Part shown: one piece after another, positions 1-9,552 of the stretch | How positions within the stretch are numbered: the first letter of the stretch is position 1 | Layout of the letters: each line of letters starts with the position of its first letter | Source: Caballeronia sp. SBC1 | GTDB lineage: Bacteria > Pseudomonadota > Gammaproteobacteria > Burkholderiales > Burkholderiaceae | Assembly (NCBI RefSeq): GCF_011493005.1 | Contig: NZ_CP049158.1 | Location: 930,001-994,000 of the forward strand | Direction: 5' to 3' | DNA: 64,000 bases | Translations under genes and position numbers: made by a program | The notes under the pieces: generated by a model | What the model was told of the DNA's origin: nothing | Databases searched by the model: none | The model's input: only the letters and a program-made list of their open reading frames with translations

Positions 1-594
1 CCATAACGACCAAACGCCCACACAGAGCAACGCAACGTAGCTCGTCAACTCAAGGCTCGACGCCTGCGTCAACACGCCGGGCAGGCCCTCGCGGGAGAGC
101 CATGCCGCGCCGCCGACAAGAACAATCGCGGACAAGGACTGCACCAGCGCGCTCCATCCGCTGAGCAAGGCGGCATCGATAAAACGTGCCCGGCGCGACG
201 CCAGATACGCGCTGACCACAACCTTGCCGTGCCCGGGCCCAAGCGCATGCAACACCCCGTAAGCGAACGAGCACAGTACGATCATCCAGGTGGCGAAAAG
301 GCCGGATTCATTGCGCTGGTCTGCGAGCGTCTCTTGCAGCTTTTCGTTCAGCTTGCTTTGCAAATGGAGGCTGGCCGTGACGGCATCGCGGATAATCGAG
401 GGCATGGCTACCGGCGTGGGTCGAGGCGCGTCCGCGGTGTTCGCCGCGCTTGGCGCGCCAGTCGACGTACGTCCGAAGACGTCCGTGGTTTGAGCAATAA
501 CACCCTGCGTCGCAAGCGTCACGGCAGCGGCGAGGCAGAAGCCAATCATCCTGCGATGTCCACGACCGCGCCGGTTACCAAAGCGGGTCAGCAC
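1..594 (-). CDS. NicO-family nickel/cobalt exporter (3' part beyond window)
   Basis: Membrane metal-ion exporter of the NicO/RcnA superfamily, by family knowledge an exporter of Ni2+ or Co2+ across the inner membrane. The visible 198 residues begin with a basic stretch and a hydrophobic signal-like segment. A linker follows, then a membrane segment carrying the diagnostic HALGPGHGKVVV motif. The protein runs off the left edge. I prefer the GTG start at 594, because it overlaps the stop of the DUF1007 gene by 7 bases and places arginines before the hydrophobic segment; an ATG at 549 is the alternative. The DUF1007-NicO pair is a common gene arrangement, and the overlap implies translational coupling. 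The exact metal cannot be told from sequence. Confidence 0.85.
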   Translation of the reverse strand, partial: MLTRFGNRRGRGHRRMIGFCLAAAVTLATQGVIAQTTDVFGRTSTGAPSAANTADAPRPTPVAMPSIIRDAVTASLHLQSKLNEKLQETLADQRNESGLFATWMIVLCSFAYGVLHALGPGHGKVVVSAYLASRRARFIDAALLSGWSALVQSLSAIVLVGGAAWLSREGLPGVLTQASSLELTSYVALLCVGVWSLW

Positions 595-1211
595 GATAGC
601 CTGCTCGCAAGAGGGATGACAGAGCCGCCGAAAATAGGGTGATCGTGGTCCTCGAACGACGCCGCCTTGCAGTTACGCGGAGAGCCCGCACTGAGCGTCA
701 ACACGGGCTGCGCCGCGCTTTCAAAGTCGACGAAAAACGTCTCGTCCCAGACACCGAGCGTGACTCGCTCACGCTTGAAGTCCACTGGTTTGACAAGCGG
801 CAAAAGGAACCGGTAAACAACATGGCCTTGCTCGATGCTGACACTGAAGTTGCGCGCCTCTCCCACGGCAACCGCTCGGCCATCGACAAAAACATGGGTG
901 AAATAATCCGAGCTTTTGAGCAATGAGAACGCCTGTGCCTTGAACGTCGCCGTGTAGCCGGCATTGAGCGGACCGGACTTGGGCATGTTGGAAAAATCGC
1001 CAACCAACGAAAACGGAAAGCCTTTCGCAAAGATCCAGGTCTGCTGCATGGCAACCAGCAGCGTGCCCTGCGTCTGGGCGACCATCGAATAATTGATCCA
1101 CACATGCGGATGTGCCCGGGCCGGAGCAGGAAGGACAGCAAGCGGGAGCCCACAGCATGCGAACAGCAGGTAGCGATACAACCCGCGCACGAGAAAGAGC
1201 AGGGACGTCAT
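588..1211 (-). CDS. DUF1007 family periplasmic protein
   Basis: A 207-residue exported protein. The N-terminal hydrophobic segment ends at a PARA|HPHVW-type cleavage region, and the mature N-terminus HPHVWI is the hallmark of DUF1007 proteins. Such proteins are encoded directly upstream of NicO-type nickel/cobalt exporters, as here, and may bind metal through the N-terminal histidines (inference). The open frame extends upstream to 1400, but that extension is a low-complexity Arg/Pro/Ser/Val stretch made of CTGAC-like repeats, so the ATG at 1211 just ahead of the signal peptide is the better start. No strong ribosome site is visible. It overlaps the downstream exporter gene by a few bases. 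Confidence 0.8.
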   Translation of the reverse strand: MTSLLFLVRGLYRYLLFACCGLPLAVLPAPARAHPHVWINYSMVAQTQGTLLVAMQQTWIFAKGFPFSLVGDFSNMPKSGPLNAGYTATFKAQAFSLLKSSDYFTHVFVDGRAVAVGEARNFSVSIEQGHVVYRFLLPLVKPVDFKRERVTLGVWDETFFVDFESAAQPVLTLSAGSPRNCKAASFEDHDHPIFGGSVIPLASRLSC

Positions 1212-1576
1212 GGACGGTCTGACTGGCGGTCTGACTGAAAGCCTGACCGAAGGCCGCAGGCCGGGTGATGCATGAGCCTTGGCTTGCAGCGGTTCCGGCG
1301 CGGTCCTGGCGGTACACGTTGTTCTGTAATGAACGTAAAGCAGGCCTTGTTTCAGAAAGCTCATCTGCATGTCGCCCTCGTCGCGACCAACCTCCAACAC
1401 GAGCCCGTTTTATAACACGGCGCTTTTCTAATGCCCAGAATCGAGGGCGATGGCGTCCGGCCGTGCAACGCATTCATCAAGAAACCTTGCTCTTACAAAT
1501 CAACTTGCGGCACGATGCGCCATGACACCTTTATTTTTATCGCACTATTGCATGCAACATCGTTCGGGGACGCACA
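1212..1576. other. Divergent intergenic region
   Basis: Separates the DUF1007 gene from the SulP gene, so it should carry both promoters. Repeated CTGAC/GTCTG words occur at about 1217-1250. A perfect 10-base palindrome TTGCATGCAA lies at 1548-1557, 20 bases ahead of the SulP start. No convincing gene was found. Confidence 0.5.
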
Positions 1577-3262
1577 ATGCGCTTTAAGTTATTAGGGGGC
1601 GTGTTGCCGCTTGGCCGCGTTGCGGCACTCCGCGATCTCCTGGCCGGCGTGACCCTCGCGTCAATGGATATCCCGCAAGTGCTGGGCTATGCGCGCATAG
1701 CGGGAATGCCGGCCGTGACCGGTCTTTACACGGCATTTTTACCGCTGCTGGCATTCGCGCTCTTCGGCGCGTCCCGCCACCTGGTCGTGGCCGCGGACTC
1801 GGCGACGGCGACCATTTTCGCAAGCCACCTGTCAACCATGGCGACGGTCGGAAGTGCACAGTACATGGCGCTAGCCGGGGTCGTCGCGCTGCTAACGGCC
1901 GCGATGCTGCTGATCGCCCGGATCTTCAAGCTCGGTTTCCTGGCTGATTTCCTGTCCCGCACGGTCTTGCTCGGGTTCCTTGCCGGCGTCGGCGTTCAGG
2001 TCGGCGTCGCAATGCTGGGCGACATGCTCGGCGTGGCCACAGGGTCGTCGCGCACGCTTGTACAGATCGAATCGATAGCCCTTCAACTGGCTCACGTTTC
2101 GCTTCCAACGCTGGGTATATCGGTCGCAGTGGTGAGCTGTATTCTCGTTTTCAAACGCCTGTTGCCACGTCTTCCAGTCGCGATGTTCGCGGTGGTTGGC
2201 GGCATAGCGGCAAGTTATATCTACGACTTCGCCGGCCACGGAATCGCGGTCGTCGGGCCGGTCGCGGGTGGACTGCCGGCGCTAAGCTTCCCGCTTGCCA
2301 CGTGGGAGCAAACACTGAGCCTGTTGCCCGTGGCCGCCTCGTGTTTTGTGATGATCATCGCGCAAAGCGTCGCGGCGGGCCGCGTGTTTGCGGAGCGTTA
2401 TCACGAACCCGTCGACGCTGATGCGGACATCCTGGGGATTGCGGCAGCCAACGCGGTGGCTGCCGTGACTGGGGCGTTCGTGGTGAATGGCAGTCCGACC
2501 CAGACCGCCATGGCCGATCGTGCCGGTGCACGCAGCCAGTTTGCGCAAGTGGTGTTTGCGGTTGTGGTCGGCGTGGTGTTGATGTTCTTCAGCAAGTGGC
2601 TGCAGTATCTTCCGCACTGCGTGCTGGCGGGTATTGTGTTCACGATCGCGATCGGGCTGATCGATGTCAAGAGCCTTTACGCCATCCGCCGTGAAAGCCC
2701 TGGAGAACTCACGCTGGCACTTGTCACGGCCCTGGCGGTGGTGGTGATCGGTGTTGAGGACGGGATACTGCTGGCGGTCGCGTTGTCGTTGCTGCGCCAT
2801 GTGCGCCATAGCTATCATCCGCACACCATGATGCTTGCGCCCACTCCGGCGGCGGGCGGACACTGGGCTCCCGTGCCTGCCACACCGGGCACCGAGACGG
2901 CGCCCGGGCTGATTGTTTATCGCTTTGGCGCCGATCTGTTTTTCGCGAACGATCATTTTTTCGTCGACGACGTGCGCCGCCTGCTCGACCGCGCCCCAAC
3001 GACGGTCCACTGGTTCATCGTCGACGCGGGCGCTATTACGGACCTCGATTATTCGGCGGCCCGGACACTTGCCGAGTTCTGCGAGGGCCTGAAGCAGCGC
3101 GGTGTCAATGTGCTGTTTGCACGCGTCAGCCAGTATCTGCGAGCCGATATGGAGCGTCACGGAATTACCGCAGTGCTGGGAGCATCGCAACTTTTCGAGA
3201 CGCTGCATCAGGCGCTGGTAGCGGCCGGATTCGATCCGTCTGCAACCTCGAGCACGCATTGA
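1577..3262 (+). CDS. SulP family inorganic anion permease with STAS domain
   Basis: Inner-membrane anion transporter of the SLC26/SulP family, 561 residues, the usual length. The membrane domain occupies about residues 1-420 with the conserved early region (MDIPQVLGYARIAGMP) and the NGSPTQTAMADRAGARSQ segment typical of the family. A C-terminal STAS domain spans about residues 443-548 (LIVYRFGADLFFANDHFFVD, then IVDAGAITDLDYSAARTL). Sulfate is the usual substrate, but bicarbonate or other dicarboxylates are transported by relatives. The convergent neighbour is an APS kinase, which makes sulfate a reasonable guess. A GC-rich hairpin follows the stop. Confidence 0.9.
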   Translation: MRFKLLGGVLPLGRVAALRDLLAGVTLASMDIPQVLGYARIAGMPAVTGLYTAFLPLLAFALFGASRHLVVAADSATATIFASHLSTMATVGSAQYMALAGVVALLTAAMLLIARIFKLGFLADFLSRTVLLGFLAGVGVQVGVAMLGDMLGVATGSSRTLVQIESIALQLAHVSLPTLGISVAVVSCILVFKRLLPRLPVAMFAVVGGIAASYIYDFAGHGIAVVGPVAGGLPALSFPLATWEQTLSLLPVAASCFVMIIAQSVAAGRVFAERYHEPVDADADILGIAAANAVAAVTGAFVVNGSPTQTAMADRAGARSQFAQVVFAVVVGVVLMFFSKWLQYLPHCVLAGIVFTIAIGLIDVKSLYAIRRESPGELTLALVTALAVVVIGVEDGILLAVALSLLRHVRHSYHPHTMMLAPTPAAGGHWAPVPATPGTETAPGLIVYRFGADLFFANDHFFVDDVRRLLDRAPTTVHWFIVDAGAITDLDYSAARTLAEFCEGLKQRGVNVLFARVSQYLRADMERHGITAVLGASQLFETLHQALVAAGFDPSATSSTH

Positions 3263-3276
3263 ATGTGCATTGAACG

Positions 3277-3292
3277 TGCCCCGGGCGGGGCA
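3277..3292. terminator. Short GC hairpin between convergent genes
   Basis: TGCCCC-GGGC-GGGGCA, a perfect 6-base stem 15 bases after the SulP stop and upstream of the convergent cysC end. There is no T tract, so this is only a possible transcription end point. Confidence 0.35.
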
Positions 3293-3440
3293 TGCAACAT
3301 AGGCAACATACCTCAGCCAATCATTGCCAGCGGCGCCTGGAACAACGCTGATTGCGGGTCTGCCGGTTCGTTCTCGCGTTGTGAGTAACCACGTTGTCGA
3401 TCGGCTCGTGGTTGAAGCGGATTGTTTGGGAAAGAGCTGC

Positions 3441-4043
3441 TCAGGGGCCGCACAACCGGTGAGTAATCAAGGCCGCCGCGTCGGCTACGGAACATTGGGT
3501 GGTATTGATGCGAATGTCCGGGCTGGCCGGTTCTTCATAGGGGGAATCGATACCCGTGAAATTCTTGATCGCTCCCAGTCTTGCCAGCTTATAAAGCCCT
3601 TTGGGATCGCGTCTTTCTGCAACAGCGACGGGTACATGCACATGTACTTCCATGAACCGGTGAGGTCCGGCAATCGCTCGTGCCAGTTCCCGATCGGCGG
3701 CAAAGGGGGAGATGGCGCAGACCAACACCAGCAGACCGGCGTCAGCCATCAGTCGGCTGACTTCTCCTGCGCGCCTGATGTTTTCATGTCGATGTTCGTT
3801 GGAAAAACCGAGGTCTCGACATAGCCCGGTGCGCAGAGTGTCCCCATCTAATAGAAAGGTGTGTTTGCCGCTCCTATGGAGACTCAGTTCCACGGCGCTC
3901 GCGATGGTCGATTTTCCAGCCGCAGAGAGCCCCGTGAACCAGATGATCCCGGGAGTTTGTCGAAGCAACTCAGCTCGGTCCCTCGCACTCACTGAGAAGG
4001 CATGGGGATAAATGTGGGGTGTGCTATCGATTGGCAGATCCAT
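3441..4043 (-). CDS. cysC: Adenylyl-sulfate kinase (APS kinase)
   Basis: Cytoplasmic enzyme that phosphorylates adenosine 5'-phosphosulfate to PAPS, the donor for sulfotransferases and assimilatory sulfate reduction. The protein has 200 residues, typical of stand-alone CysC. Visible motifs are the Walker A loop GLSAAGKST (residues 38-46), LDGD (65-68), DLGFSNEHR (77-85) and ISPF (111-114), followed by the DPKGLYKLARLGAIKNFTGI region. It is not next to cysDN, so it looks like an accessory copy rather than the assimilatory one. About 0.7 kb upstream on the other strand is a fragment that resembles a sulfotransferase N-terminus, which suggests this copy once supplied PAPS to that enzyme (inference). 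Confidence 0.92.
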   Translation of the reverse strand: MDLPIDSTPHIYPHAFSVSARDRAELLRQTPGIIWFTGLSAAGKSTIASAVELSLHRSGKHTFLLDGDTLRTGLCRDLGFSNEHRHENIRRAGEVSRLMADAGLLVLVCAISPFAADRELARAIAGPHRFMEVHVHVPVAVAERRDPKGLYKLARLGAIKNFTGIDSPYEEPASPDIRINTTQCSVADAAALITHRLCGP

Positions 4044-4711
4044 TTAACCTCCACGCCTTTACACAGGGTTACGCATAAGATGGGATGGCTTGAATAGCGT
4101 CACGGTCGTGATAGTTCGGTGGCAAGCGAGAGTTTCGATTGCGTAGTTCCGCCGACGTTGGTCCCGCTTTCCCGTAGAACCTCGCACCGCTAGCCCGCTA
4201 ACGCCTGGCACCAAAATGACATGCACAATATATTCCCGGATGAACATTGATAGAACGCCGGGCTGAATTGAAAGATAGTCTAGTTGGATGCCTCGGCAGG
4301 CGTGTTACAGCAAAGGCCACAACCCTTACGCCTCTTTACTGGAAGCATTTTGCTGAAAACCGGTTGAGGGTTCAACCATGATGGCGTAGTCCCGTGCTCA
4401 GGCGCGACAAAACCTGTTGCTTGAAAAACCTCAGAACTTCACACTCAACCCGTCCCGCTTCGGGAACCCGGTCGTCATAAAACTCCGATGTCGTGTTACC
4501 ACCGTTTACGGACACGGCCTTGCTCGATACCGGCTCTTCTTCGGTCAGTCCTGGCCGGCGCCGCTGAAGTATTGCGGCGTGTTGCGAGGGGAAACTAGAA
4601 AAAGACCGCGGGATCTGTTCATACACTAGCATCTCGACCATTGTCATCAAGCAATGCCGGCCCTCAGCGGCATGTGCCAAACGCACGCCATTGCCTGGCT
4701 CGGGATTACCT
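4044..4711. other. Gene-poor region upstream of cysC
   Basis: No confident gene. A minus-strand open frame (about 4372-4641) could encode some 90 residues but has no ribosome site and no recognisable motif. The base composition is more AT-rich than the neighbours, consistent with decayed or acquired DNA. Confidence 0.4.
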
Positions 4712-4951
4712 ATGCAAAAGACAGCGCCAGCAACATCCCCTATATTCCTTCACTCACTATTTCGATCAGGCAGCACGTACCTATTCAATAAGTTTCGTTG
4801 TACAGATAAATTATCTTGTTATCAAGAACGATGCTCAGCTTGTTCCGGCGGCACCATTCAAGGAGAGAGTCTGGCGTTAAACCCTGACGTGCTCACGCGT
4901 ACTGTCGGCGTTCAAGCGGATGGTTCGGGAGGATACGCACGCGGGTTCTGA
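4712..4951 (+). pseudogene. Probable 5' remnant of a sulfotransferase gene
   Basis: An open frame of about 79 residues whose first part reads PIFLHSLFRSGSTYLFNKFR followed by a CYQE segment. This pattern (FLHS-FRSGSTY, the 5'-phosphosulfate loop, then a YQE/YHE segment) is what I expect at the N-terminus of PAPS-dependent sulfotransferases. Beyond about residue 50 the similarity fades and the frame closes far short of the usual 250-400 residues. Codons in this stretch are AT-rich compared with flanking genes, which suggests transfer. The nearby cysC would supply its donor. The assignment rests on one motif and remains tentative. Confidence 0.45.
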
Positions 4952-5261
4952 CGTGATGGACGACTCGCTCCCTTCGAGATGAATACAAGACCGATCGAAA
5001 AATCGCGCGCGCGGTCGCTGGCGGCCACGCGAGAACTGAGGGCATGCCGGACCGCACGCGTGGTCAAAGCAGGTTCAGCAAATTCCGGAACGACTGCCTA
5101 TACTAGTGCCGTTGTTACTAGCCACGTTGTTGGTCAACGAAGCGCGCCCCGCTCGGCTCGCATCCGCATCCCTCCGGTACCGGCACCGCATCGGCATCCT
5201 GACGAGCGTATCTGCGACGTGACCGACTTCTCCCTGTCCCAACAGTCAGGAGATTTCCGCC
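4952..5261. other. Leader of the aldehyde oxidoreductase operon
   Basis: About 310 bases with no supported gene. A TATACT hexamer at 5098-5103 could be a -10 element, but no clear -35 partner is present at normal spacing. Confidence 0.3.
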
Positions 5262-5825
5262 GTGCACGATCAATCATCCCCAACCCGTTTCATCGACGAA
5301 ACCGTCGGCCCTAAATCCGGCGCGCCCGCGCGGCATGCGCGAACGCAATCGATCGAACCCGTCACTATTGCCGTCGAACTTTCGATCAACGGCAGAAATT
5401 ACGCGCTCATGCTGGATCCTCGCACCACGCTGCTGGACGCGTTGCGTGAGCACCTGCACTTGACTGGCACGAAGAAAGGCTGCGACCACGGCCAGTGTGG
5501 CGCGTGCACCGTCCATGTGAACGGACGCCGCGTGAATTCATGCCTGTGTCTCGCCGCCAATCATGCGGGCGACGAGATCACGACAATCGAAGGCATCGGC
5601 AACTCCAGCGCGTTGCATCCCATGCAGGCGTCGTTTGTCGAATGCGACGGTTATCAATGCGGCTACTGTACGTCCGGCCAGATCATGTCTGCGGTCGCGT
5701 TGCTTGAAGAGCCGGTCGGCCCCTCCGATGCCGACGTCCGCGAAGCCATGAGCGGCAACCTGTGCCGCTGCGGCGCCTATCAGAACATTGTTGCCGCGAT
5801 CCAGATCGTGCGCGGCAAGGCCTGA
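5262..5825 (+). CDS. Aldehyde oxidoreductase, 2Fe-2S subunit (PaoA/YagT type)
   Basis: Small electron-transfer subunit of a heterotrimeric molybdenum hydroxylase, 187 residues. The plant-ferredoxin-type cluster is ligated by C74, C79, C82 and C94 ([15 protein letters not shown]). The second cluster, in the helical domain, uses C133, C136, C168 and C170 (CGYCTSGQ and NLCRCG). Start: GTG at 5262, chosen because AGGAG lies 9 bases upstream. E. coli PaoA carries a twin-arginine signal; here the N-terminal extension of about 33 residues has no RR motif or hydrophobic stretch, so the complex is probably cytoplasmic. It is followed after 11 bases by the FAD subunit gene. Confidence 0.92.
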   Translation: MHDQSSPTRFIDETVGPKSGAPARHARTQSIEPVTIAVELSINGRNYALMLDPRTTLLDALREHLHLTGTKKGCDHGQCGACTVHVNGRRVNSCLCLAANHAGDEITTIEGIGNSSALHPMQASFVECDGYQCGYCTSGQIMSAVALLEEPVGPSDADVREAMSGNLCRCGAYQNIVAAIQIVRGKA

Positions 5826-5836
5826 GGAGCGCCGAC

Positions 5837-6841
5837 ATGGAACTGTTCCAGCTCTCCCGCGCGAACGACGTGCAGGACGCGATCAAGGCCGGTGCCGCGT
5901 CACATACTGCACAGCAGGGCGCCGACGTGCGTTTCCTTGCCGGCGGCACGACGCTGCTCGACCTGATGAAACTGAACGTCGAGCGGCCCGGCCGCGTGAT
6001 CGATATCAGCCGCTTGCCGCTGAATGGCGTTGAAGCGCAGGCGGACGGCGGCGTGAAGATTGGCGCCACGGTGCGCAATGCCGATCTCGCGCACCATGCC
6101 CTGATTCGCGACGCTTACCCGGTTCTGTCGCAGGCGTTGCTTGCCGGGGCGTCGGCGCAACTGCGCAACATGGCGACGACGGGCGGCAACCTGTTGCAAC
6201 GCACAAGGTGCATGTATTTCCGCGATACCGCCATGGCTTGCAACAAGCGGGAACCCGGCTCGGGGTGCGCGGCAATCAGCGGTTTCAACCGCACCCTGGC
6301 GATCCTTGGCGTAAGCGATGCGTGTATTGCCAGCAATCCATCAGACATGAACGTGGCGCTCACGGCGCTCGAAGCCGTGGTTCATATCAAGGGAACGCGA
6401 GGCGAGCGAAGCGTCGCCATCGACGATTTTTTCCTGCTGCCCGGCACCACGCCTGAACGGGAAACGGTGCTTGAACCCGGCGATCTCATCACTCATGTCA
6501 CGTTGCCGCCGCCAGCAGAAGGCAGCCGGTCTCTCTATCTGAAGCTGCGCGACCGGGCCTCGTACGAGTTCGCGCTGGCCTCCGCGGCGGTGGTTGTCAC
6601 GGTGACCGATGGCCGCGTCAGCCATGCGCGTATTGCGCTCGGCGGCGTGGGCACGAAGCCCTGGCGCTCGCGCGAGGCCGAGGCCGCGCTCATCTCTGCA
6701 GCGCCGGACGCGCCAAGCTTCAGGCGCGCCGCAGCGGACGCACTCGCCGGCGCCCGGCCGCAAAGCGGCAACGCTTTCAAGGTTGAACTGGCGCAACGTT
6801 GCCTGGTCCACGCGCTGACGCTAGCAACCCGCGCCGCCTGA
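5837..6841 (+). CDS. Aldehyde oxidoreductase, FAD subunit (PaoB/YagS type)
   Basis: Middle subunit of the same complex, 334 residues, passing electrons from the Fe-S subunit to FAD. FAD-binding motifs are [12 protein letters not shown] (about 34-45) and [14 protein letters not shown] (112-125). Cysteines C125, C135, C144 and C153 fall in the segment where PaoB-type subunits carry an extra 4Fe-4S cluster, which xanthine dehydrogenase FAD subunits lack; this supports the PaoB/YagS assignment. Start: ATG at 5837 with GAGGAG overlapping the stop of the previous gene. It is separated by 23 bases from the Moco subunit gene. Confidence 0.92.
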   Translation: MELFQLSRANDVQDAIKAGAASHTAQQGADVRFLAGGTTLLDLMKLNVERPGRVIDISRLPLNGVEAQADGGVKIGATVRNADLAHHALIRDAYPVLSQALLAGASAQLRNMATTGGNLLQRTRCMYFRDTAMACNKREPGSGCAAISGFNRTLAILGVSDACIASNPSDMNVALTALEAVVHIKGTRGERSVAIDDFFLLPGTTPERETVLEPGDLITHVTLPPPAEGSRSLYLKLRDRASYEFALASAAVVVTVTDGRVSHARIALGGVGTKPWRSREAEAALISAAPDAPSFRRAAADALAGARPQSGNAFKVELAQRCLVHALTLATRAA

Positions 6842-6864
6842 TATCGTCGAAAGGAACTCACCCA

Positions 6865-9096
6865 ATGTCTACTGTGCTTGATTCCCTGCATGCGGTCATC
6901 GGCCGGCCGCACTCGCGCATCGACGGACCGCTGAAAGTTAGCGGCGAAGCCACTTATACGTCGGACGTCGACCTGCCGGGCTTGCTGCATGCGGTCCCGG
7001 TGAGCAGCACCATTGCCAGCGGCAAGCTGGTCTCCCTCGAATTCGCCGCCGCTGAATCCATGCCCGGCGTGCACGCGGTTTTGCATCGCGGCAACATTGG
7101 CCGCTTCTACCGGATCTCCGGCAATTCAATCGATACCGGTTATGTGGACGAGGCGCGTCCACCGTTCGAAGACGACATCATTCGCTATTACGGCCAGTAC
7201 GTTGCGCTGGTCGTAGCGGATACGTTCGAAGCCGCGAGCGCGGCGGCCGCCGCCGTCAAGGTCGGTTATGAAACCACCCCGCACGATGTAAGCACCACTC
7301 TGTCGAGCGACGAGGAGCCGAAGGTCGAAAGCGAGCGCGGTGACGCCGCGAGCGCTTTCGATAGCGCGCCGGTCAAGCTCGACGAAACCTATGTGACGCC
7401 GGCCGAGACGCATAACCCGATCGAACTTCACGCGACTGTCGCGCACTGGGATGGCGACAGTTATACGTTCTACGAAACATCTCAGGCGATCTCGAACCAC
7501 CAGGGCACGCTGACCCAGATGCTCGGCCTGCCGAAGGAAAAGGTGCGGGTCATCTCGCGTTATCTGGGCTCGGGCTTCGGCGGCAAGCTGTGGATGTGGC
7601 CGCATTCGCTGCTGGCTGCCGCCGCGTCACGCCATACAGGACACCCGGTAAAACTCGTGTTGAGCCGCAAGATGATGTTCCAGAACGTTGGACATCGGCC
7701 AGTGACGCAGCAACGCGTACGTCTTGGGGCAAACGCCGACGGCACGCTCACCTCCATTCGCCACGACTACCTGAACCACACCTCGATCCTCGATGCGTAT
7801 TCCGAAAGCTGCGGCGAAGCCACGCCGCTTTTGTACAGCACGCCGAACCTGCGCGTGAGCTCGGGCACCGTGCCGCGCAATGTAGGCTCGCCTACGGCCA
7901 TGCGCGGACCGGGCGCGGTGCCGGGACTCTTTGCGCTCGAATCGGCCATGGACGAGCTCGCCGTAAAGCTGAGTATCGATCCGGTGGAGCTGCGCATCAT
8001 GAACGAACCACGGGTCGATGAAAGCAGCGGCCTGCCGTTCTCATCGCGTCATCTGGTGGAGTGCTTACGCACGGGCGCCGACAAGTTCGGCTGGGCCCAG
8101 CGCACGCCCGGCATCGGTTCCATGAAGCGCGATGGCCTGACGCTGGGCTGGGGCGTGGGTGCCTGCAGTTGGCTAGGGCTCAGGTTCTCGGCCGAAGCCA
8201 CAGTGGACCTGCGCGCGGACGGAACGGCGAGGGTGGTATGCGGCACGCAGGATATTGGCACTGGCACTTACACTATTCTCGCGCAACTCGTGGCGGCGAA
8301 AACGGGGCTTCCGCTGGACAAGATAGAAGTGGGTCTAGGCGATACCGTTTTACCGCCAGGACCGATATCCGGCGGATCGGCCGCGACCGCTTCGGTGATT
8401 CCAGCCGTTTTCGATGCCGCTCGCGCGGCGATCGGCACGGTGCTCGCACGCGCTGCGGCGGTGTCTGGATCACCGTTCGAAGGCGCCGATGCGGCCACGC
8501 TGGCGTTCAGCGAAGGCCGGGTGCATCGCAAGGGTGAAACACCGGCAAGCGGCGTGCCGTTCGGCGAAATACTGGTGGTGGCGAAGATGCACGCGGCGTC
8601 GGGCAGCGGCAGTGCCGTGGGCGGTTTCGACGATCCATTGAAGAAGAAATTTTCCATCCATTCTTACGGCGCGCATTTCGCCGAGGTCACGTGGCAACCG
8701 GAGATCGCACAACTGCGCGTGAGCCGCGTGGTCACCGTGATCGATGCGGGGCGCATCCTCAACCCAAAGGCAGGGCGCAACCAGATTGAAGGGGCGATCG
8801 TGATGGGTGTGGGCATGGCGCTGTTCGAGCACACGAGCTACGACGAACGGACCGGTGCGCCAATCAACAGCAATCTCGCCGATTACATCATGGCGTCGAA
8901 CGCGGACACGCCCGCGCTCGACGTCACCTTCCTGGACCATCCCGATACGATTTTCAACGAACTGGGCGCGCGGGGTATCGCGGAGATAGGTCTGGCGGGG
9001 ATTGCAGCGGCGATCACCAACGCCGTTTACCATGCGACGGGGGTACGAGTCCGGCGACTGCCTGTGATGATTGAGGATCTGCTGAAGGGGGGATAG
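6865..9096 (+). CDS. Aldehyde oxidoreductase, molybdenum cofactor subunit (PaoC/YagR type)
   Basis: Catalytic subunit, 743 residues, of a xanthine-oxidase-family enzyme that oxidises aldehydes (or related carbonyl/heterocyclic compounds) to acids. Domains: the 'a/b hammerhead' (about 20-130), then two Moco-binding domains with SGFGGKLWMW, MRGPGAVPGLFALES and a C-terminal ELGARGIAEIG, whose Glu at about residue 707 is the expected catalytic base. Start: ATG at 6865 with AAGGA 9 bases upstream. The gene closes the three-gene operon. No PaoD/XdhC-like maturation factor is adjacent; it would have to be supplied from elsewhere. The substrate is not predictable from sequence alone. Confidence 0.92.
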   Translation: MSTVLDSLHAVIGRPHSRIDGPLKVSGEATYTSDVDLPGLLHAVPVSSTIASGKLVSLEFAAAESMPGVHAVLHRGNIGRFYRISGNSIDTGYVDEARPPFEDDIIRYYGQYVALVVADTFEAASAAAAAVKVGYETTPHDVSTTLSSDEEPKVESERGDAASAFDSAPVKLDETYVTPAETHNPIELHATVAHWDGDSYTFYETSQAISNHQGTLTQMLGLPKEKVRVISRYLGSGFGGKLWMWPHSLLAAAASRHTGHPVKLVLSRKMMFQNVGHRPVTQQRVRLGANADGTLTSIRHDYLNHTSILDAYSESCGEATPLLYSTPNLRVSSGTVPRNVGSPTAMRGPGAVPGLFALESAMDELAVKLSIDPVELRIMNEPRVDESSGLPFSSRHLVECLRTGADKFGWAQRTPGIGSMKRDGLTLGWGVGACSWLGLRFSAEATVDLRADGTARVVCGTQDIGTGTYTILAQLVAAKTGLPLDKIEVGLGDTVLPPGPISGGSAATASVIPAVFDAARAAIGTVLARAAAVSGSPFEGADAATLAFSEGRVHRKGETPASGVPFGEILVVAKMHAASGSGSAVGGFDDPLKKKFSIHSYGAHFAEVTWQPEIAQLRVSRVVTVIDAGRILNPKAGRNQIEGAIVMGVGMALFEHTSYDERTGAPINSNLADYIMASNADTPALDVTFLDHPDTIFNELGARGIAEIGLAGIAAAITNAVYHATGVRVRRLPVMIEDLLKGG

Positions 9097-9481
9097 CCCG
9101 TACAGGCTCGCCATGCAAGCCCGCATAAATCGACCAAGCACTGCGGGAGCGGAGCAATAAAGGATCGCACGATGGCCGTATTACCGTATTAGTGACGGGC
9201 CCAACGGGAATCCGGGAATATTTTCGTATTCAAGATTCTGATTTTCTCTAAACGGAGTACCAGAATGGTGCAAGTTTCCGTTATATAAGCCTGCTCGATC
9301 CGTTGCTTAAAACACGAACATAAAGCAATCCACGCTTCGTGGGTTCGCTACGAGACAGCCAGTACCGGAAAACAACAATTGGTTATATGCGTGGTATTGA
9401 ACTAGTTGTTTTTTTGGTCTAGATTAACTTCGGCTCGCGTTCTCCACGAAAGTTGTTGCCAAACATTTTCAGTGCGAGCTT

Positions 9482-9507
9482 GAGACCGCGAGCTAGCTTG
9501 CGGTCTC
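9482..9507. terminator. Stem-loop in the porin upstream region
   Basis: GAGACCGC / GCGGTCTC form a perfect 8-base stem around an AGCTAGCT-containing loop. No T run follows directly. It could end transcripts coming from the aldehyde oxidoreductase operon, or simply insulate the porin promoter. Confidence 0.45.
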
Positions 9508-9523
9508 TCCCTATTACAGTGCT

Positions 9524-9552
9524 TTGACGGTATTTTTTCATTTCGTTTATTT
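9524..9552 (+). promoter_or_regulatory. Candidate sigma-70 promoter for the porin gene
   Basis: TTGACG (9524-9529), a 17-base spacer and TTATTT (9547-9552) on the + strand, in an AT-rich stretch about 115 bases ahead of the porin start. The -10 is imperfect. Confidence 0.35.

Noticed and set aside
229..926. Plus-strand frames opposite the nickel exporter and DUF1007 genes
   Set aside because: They are antisense shadows of two genes that have clear family motifs on the minus strand.
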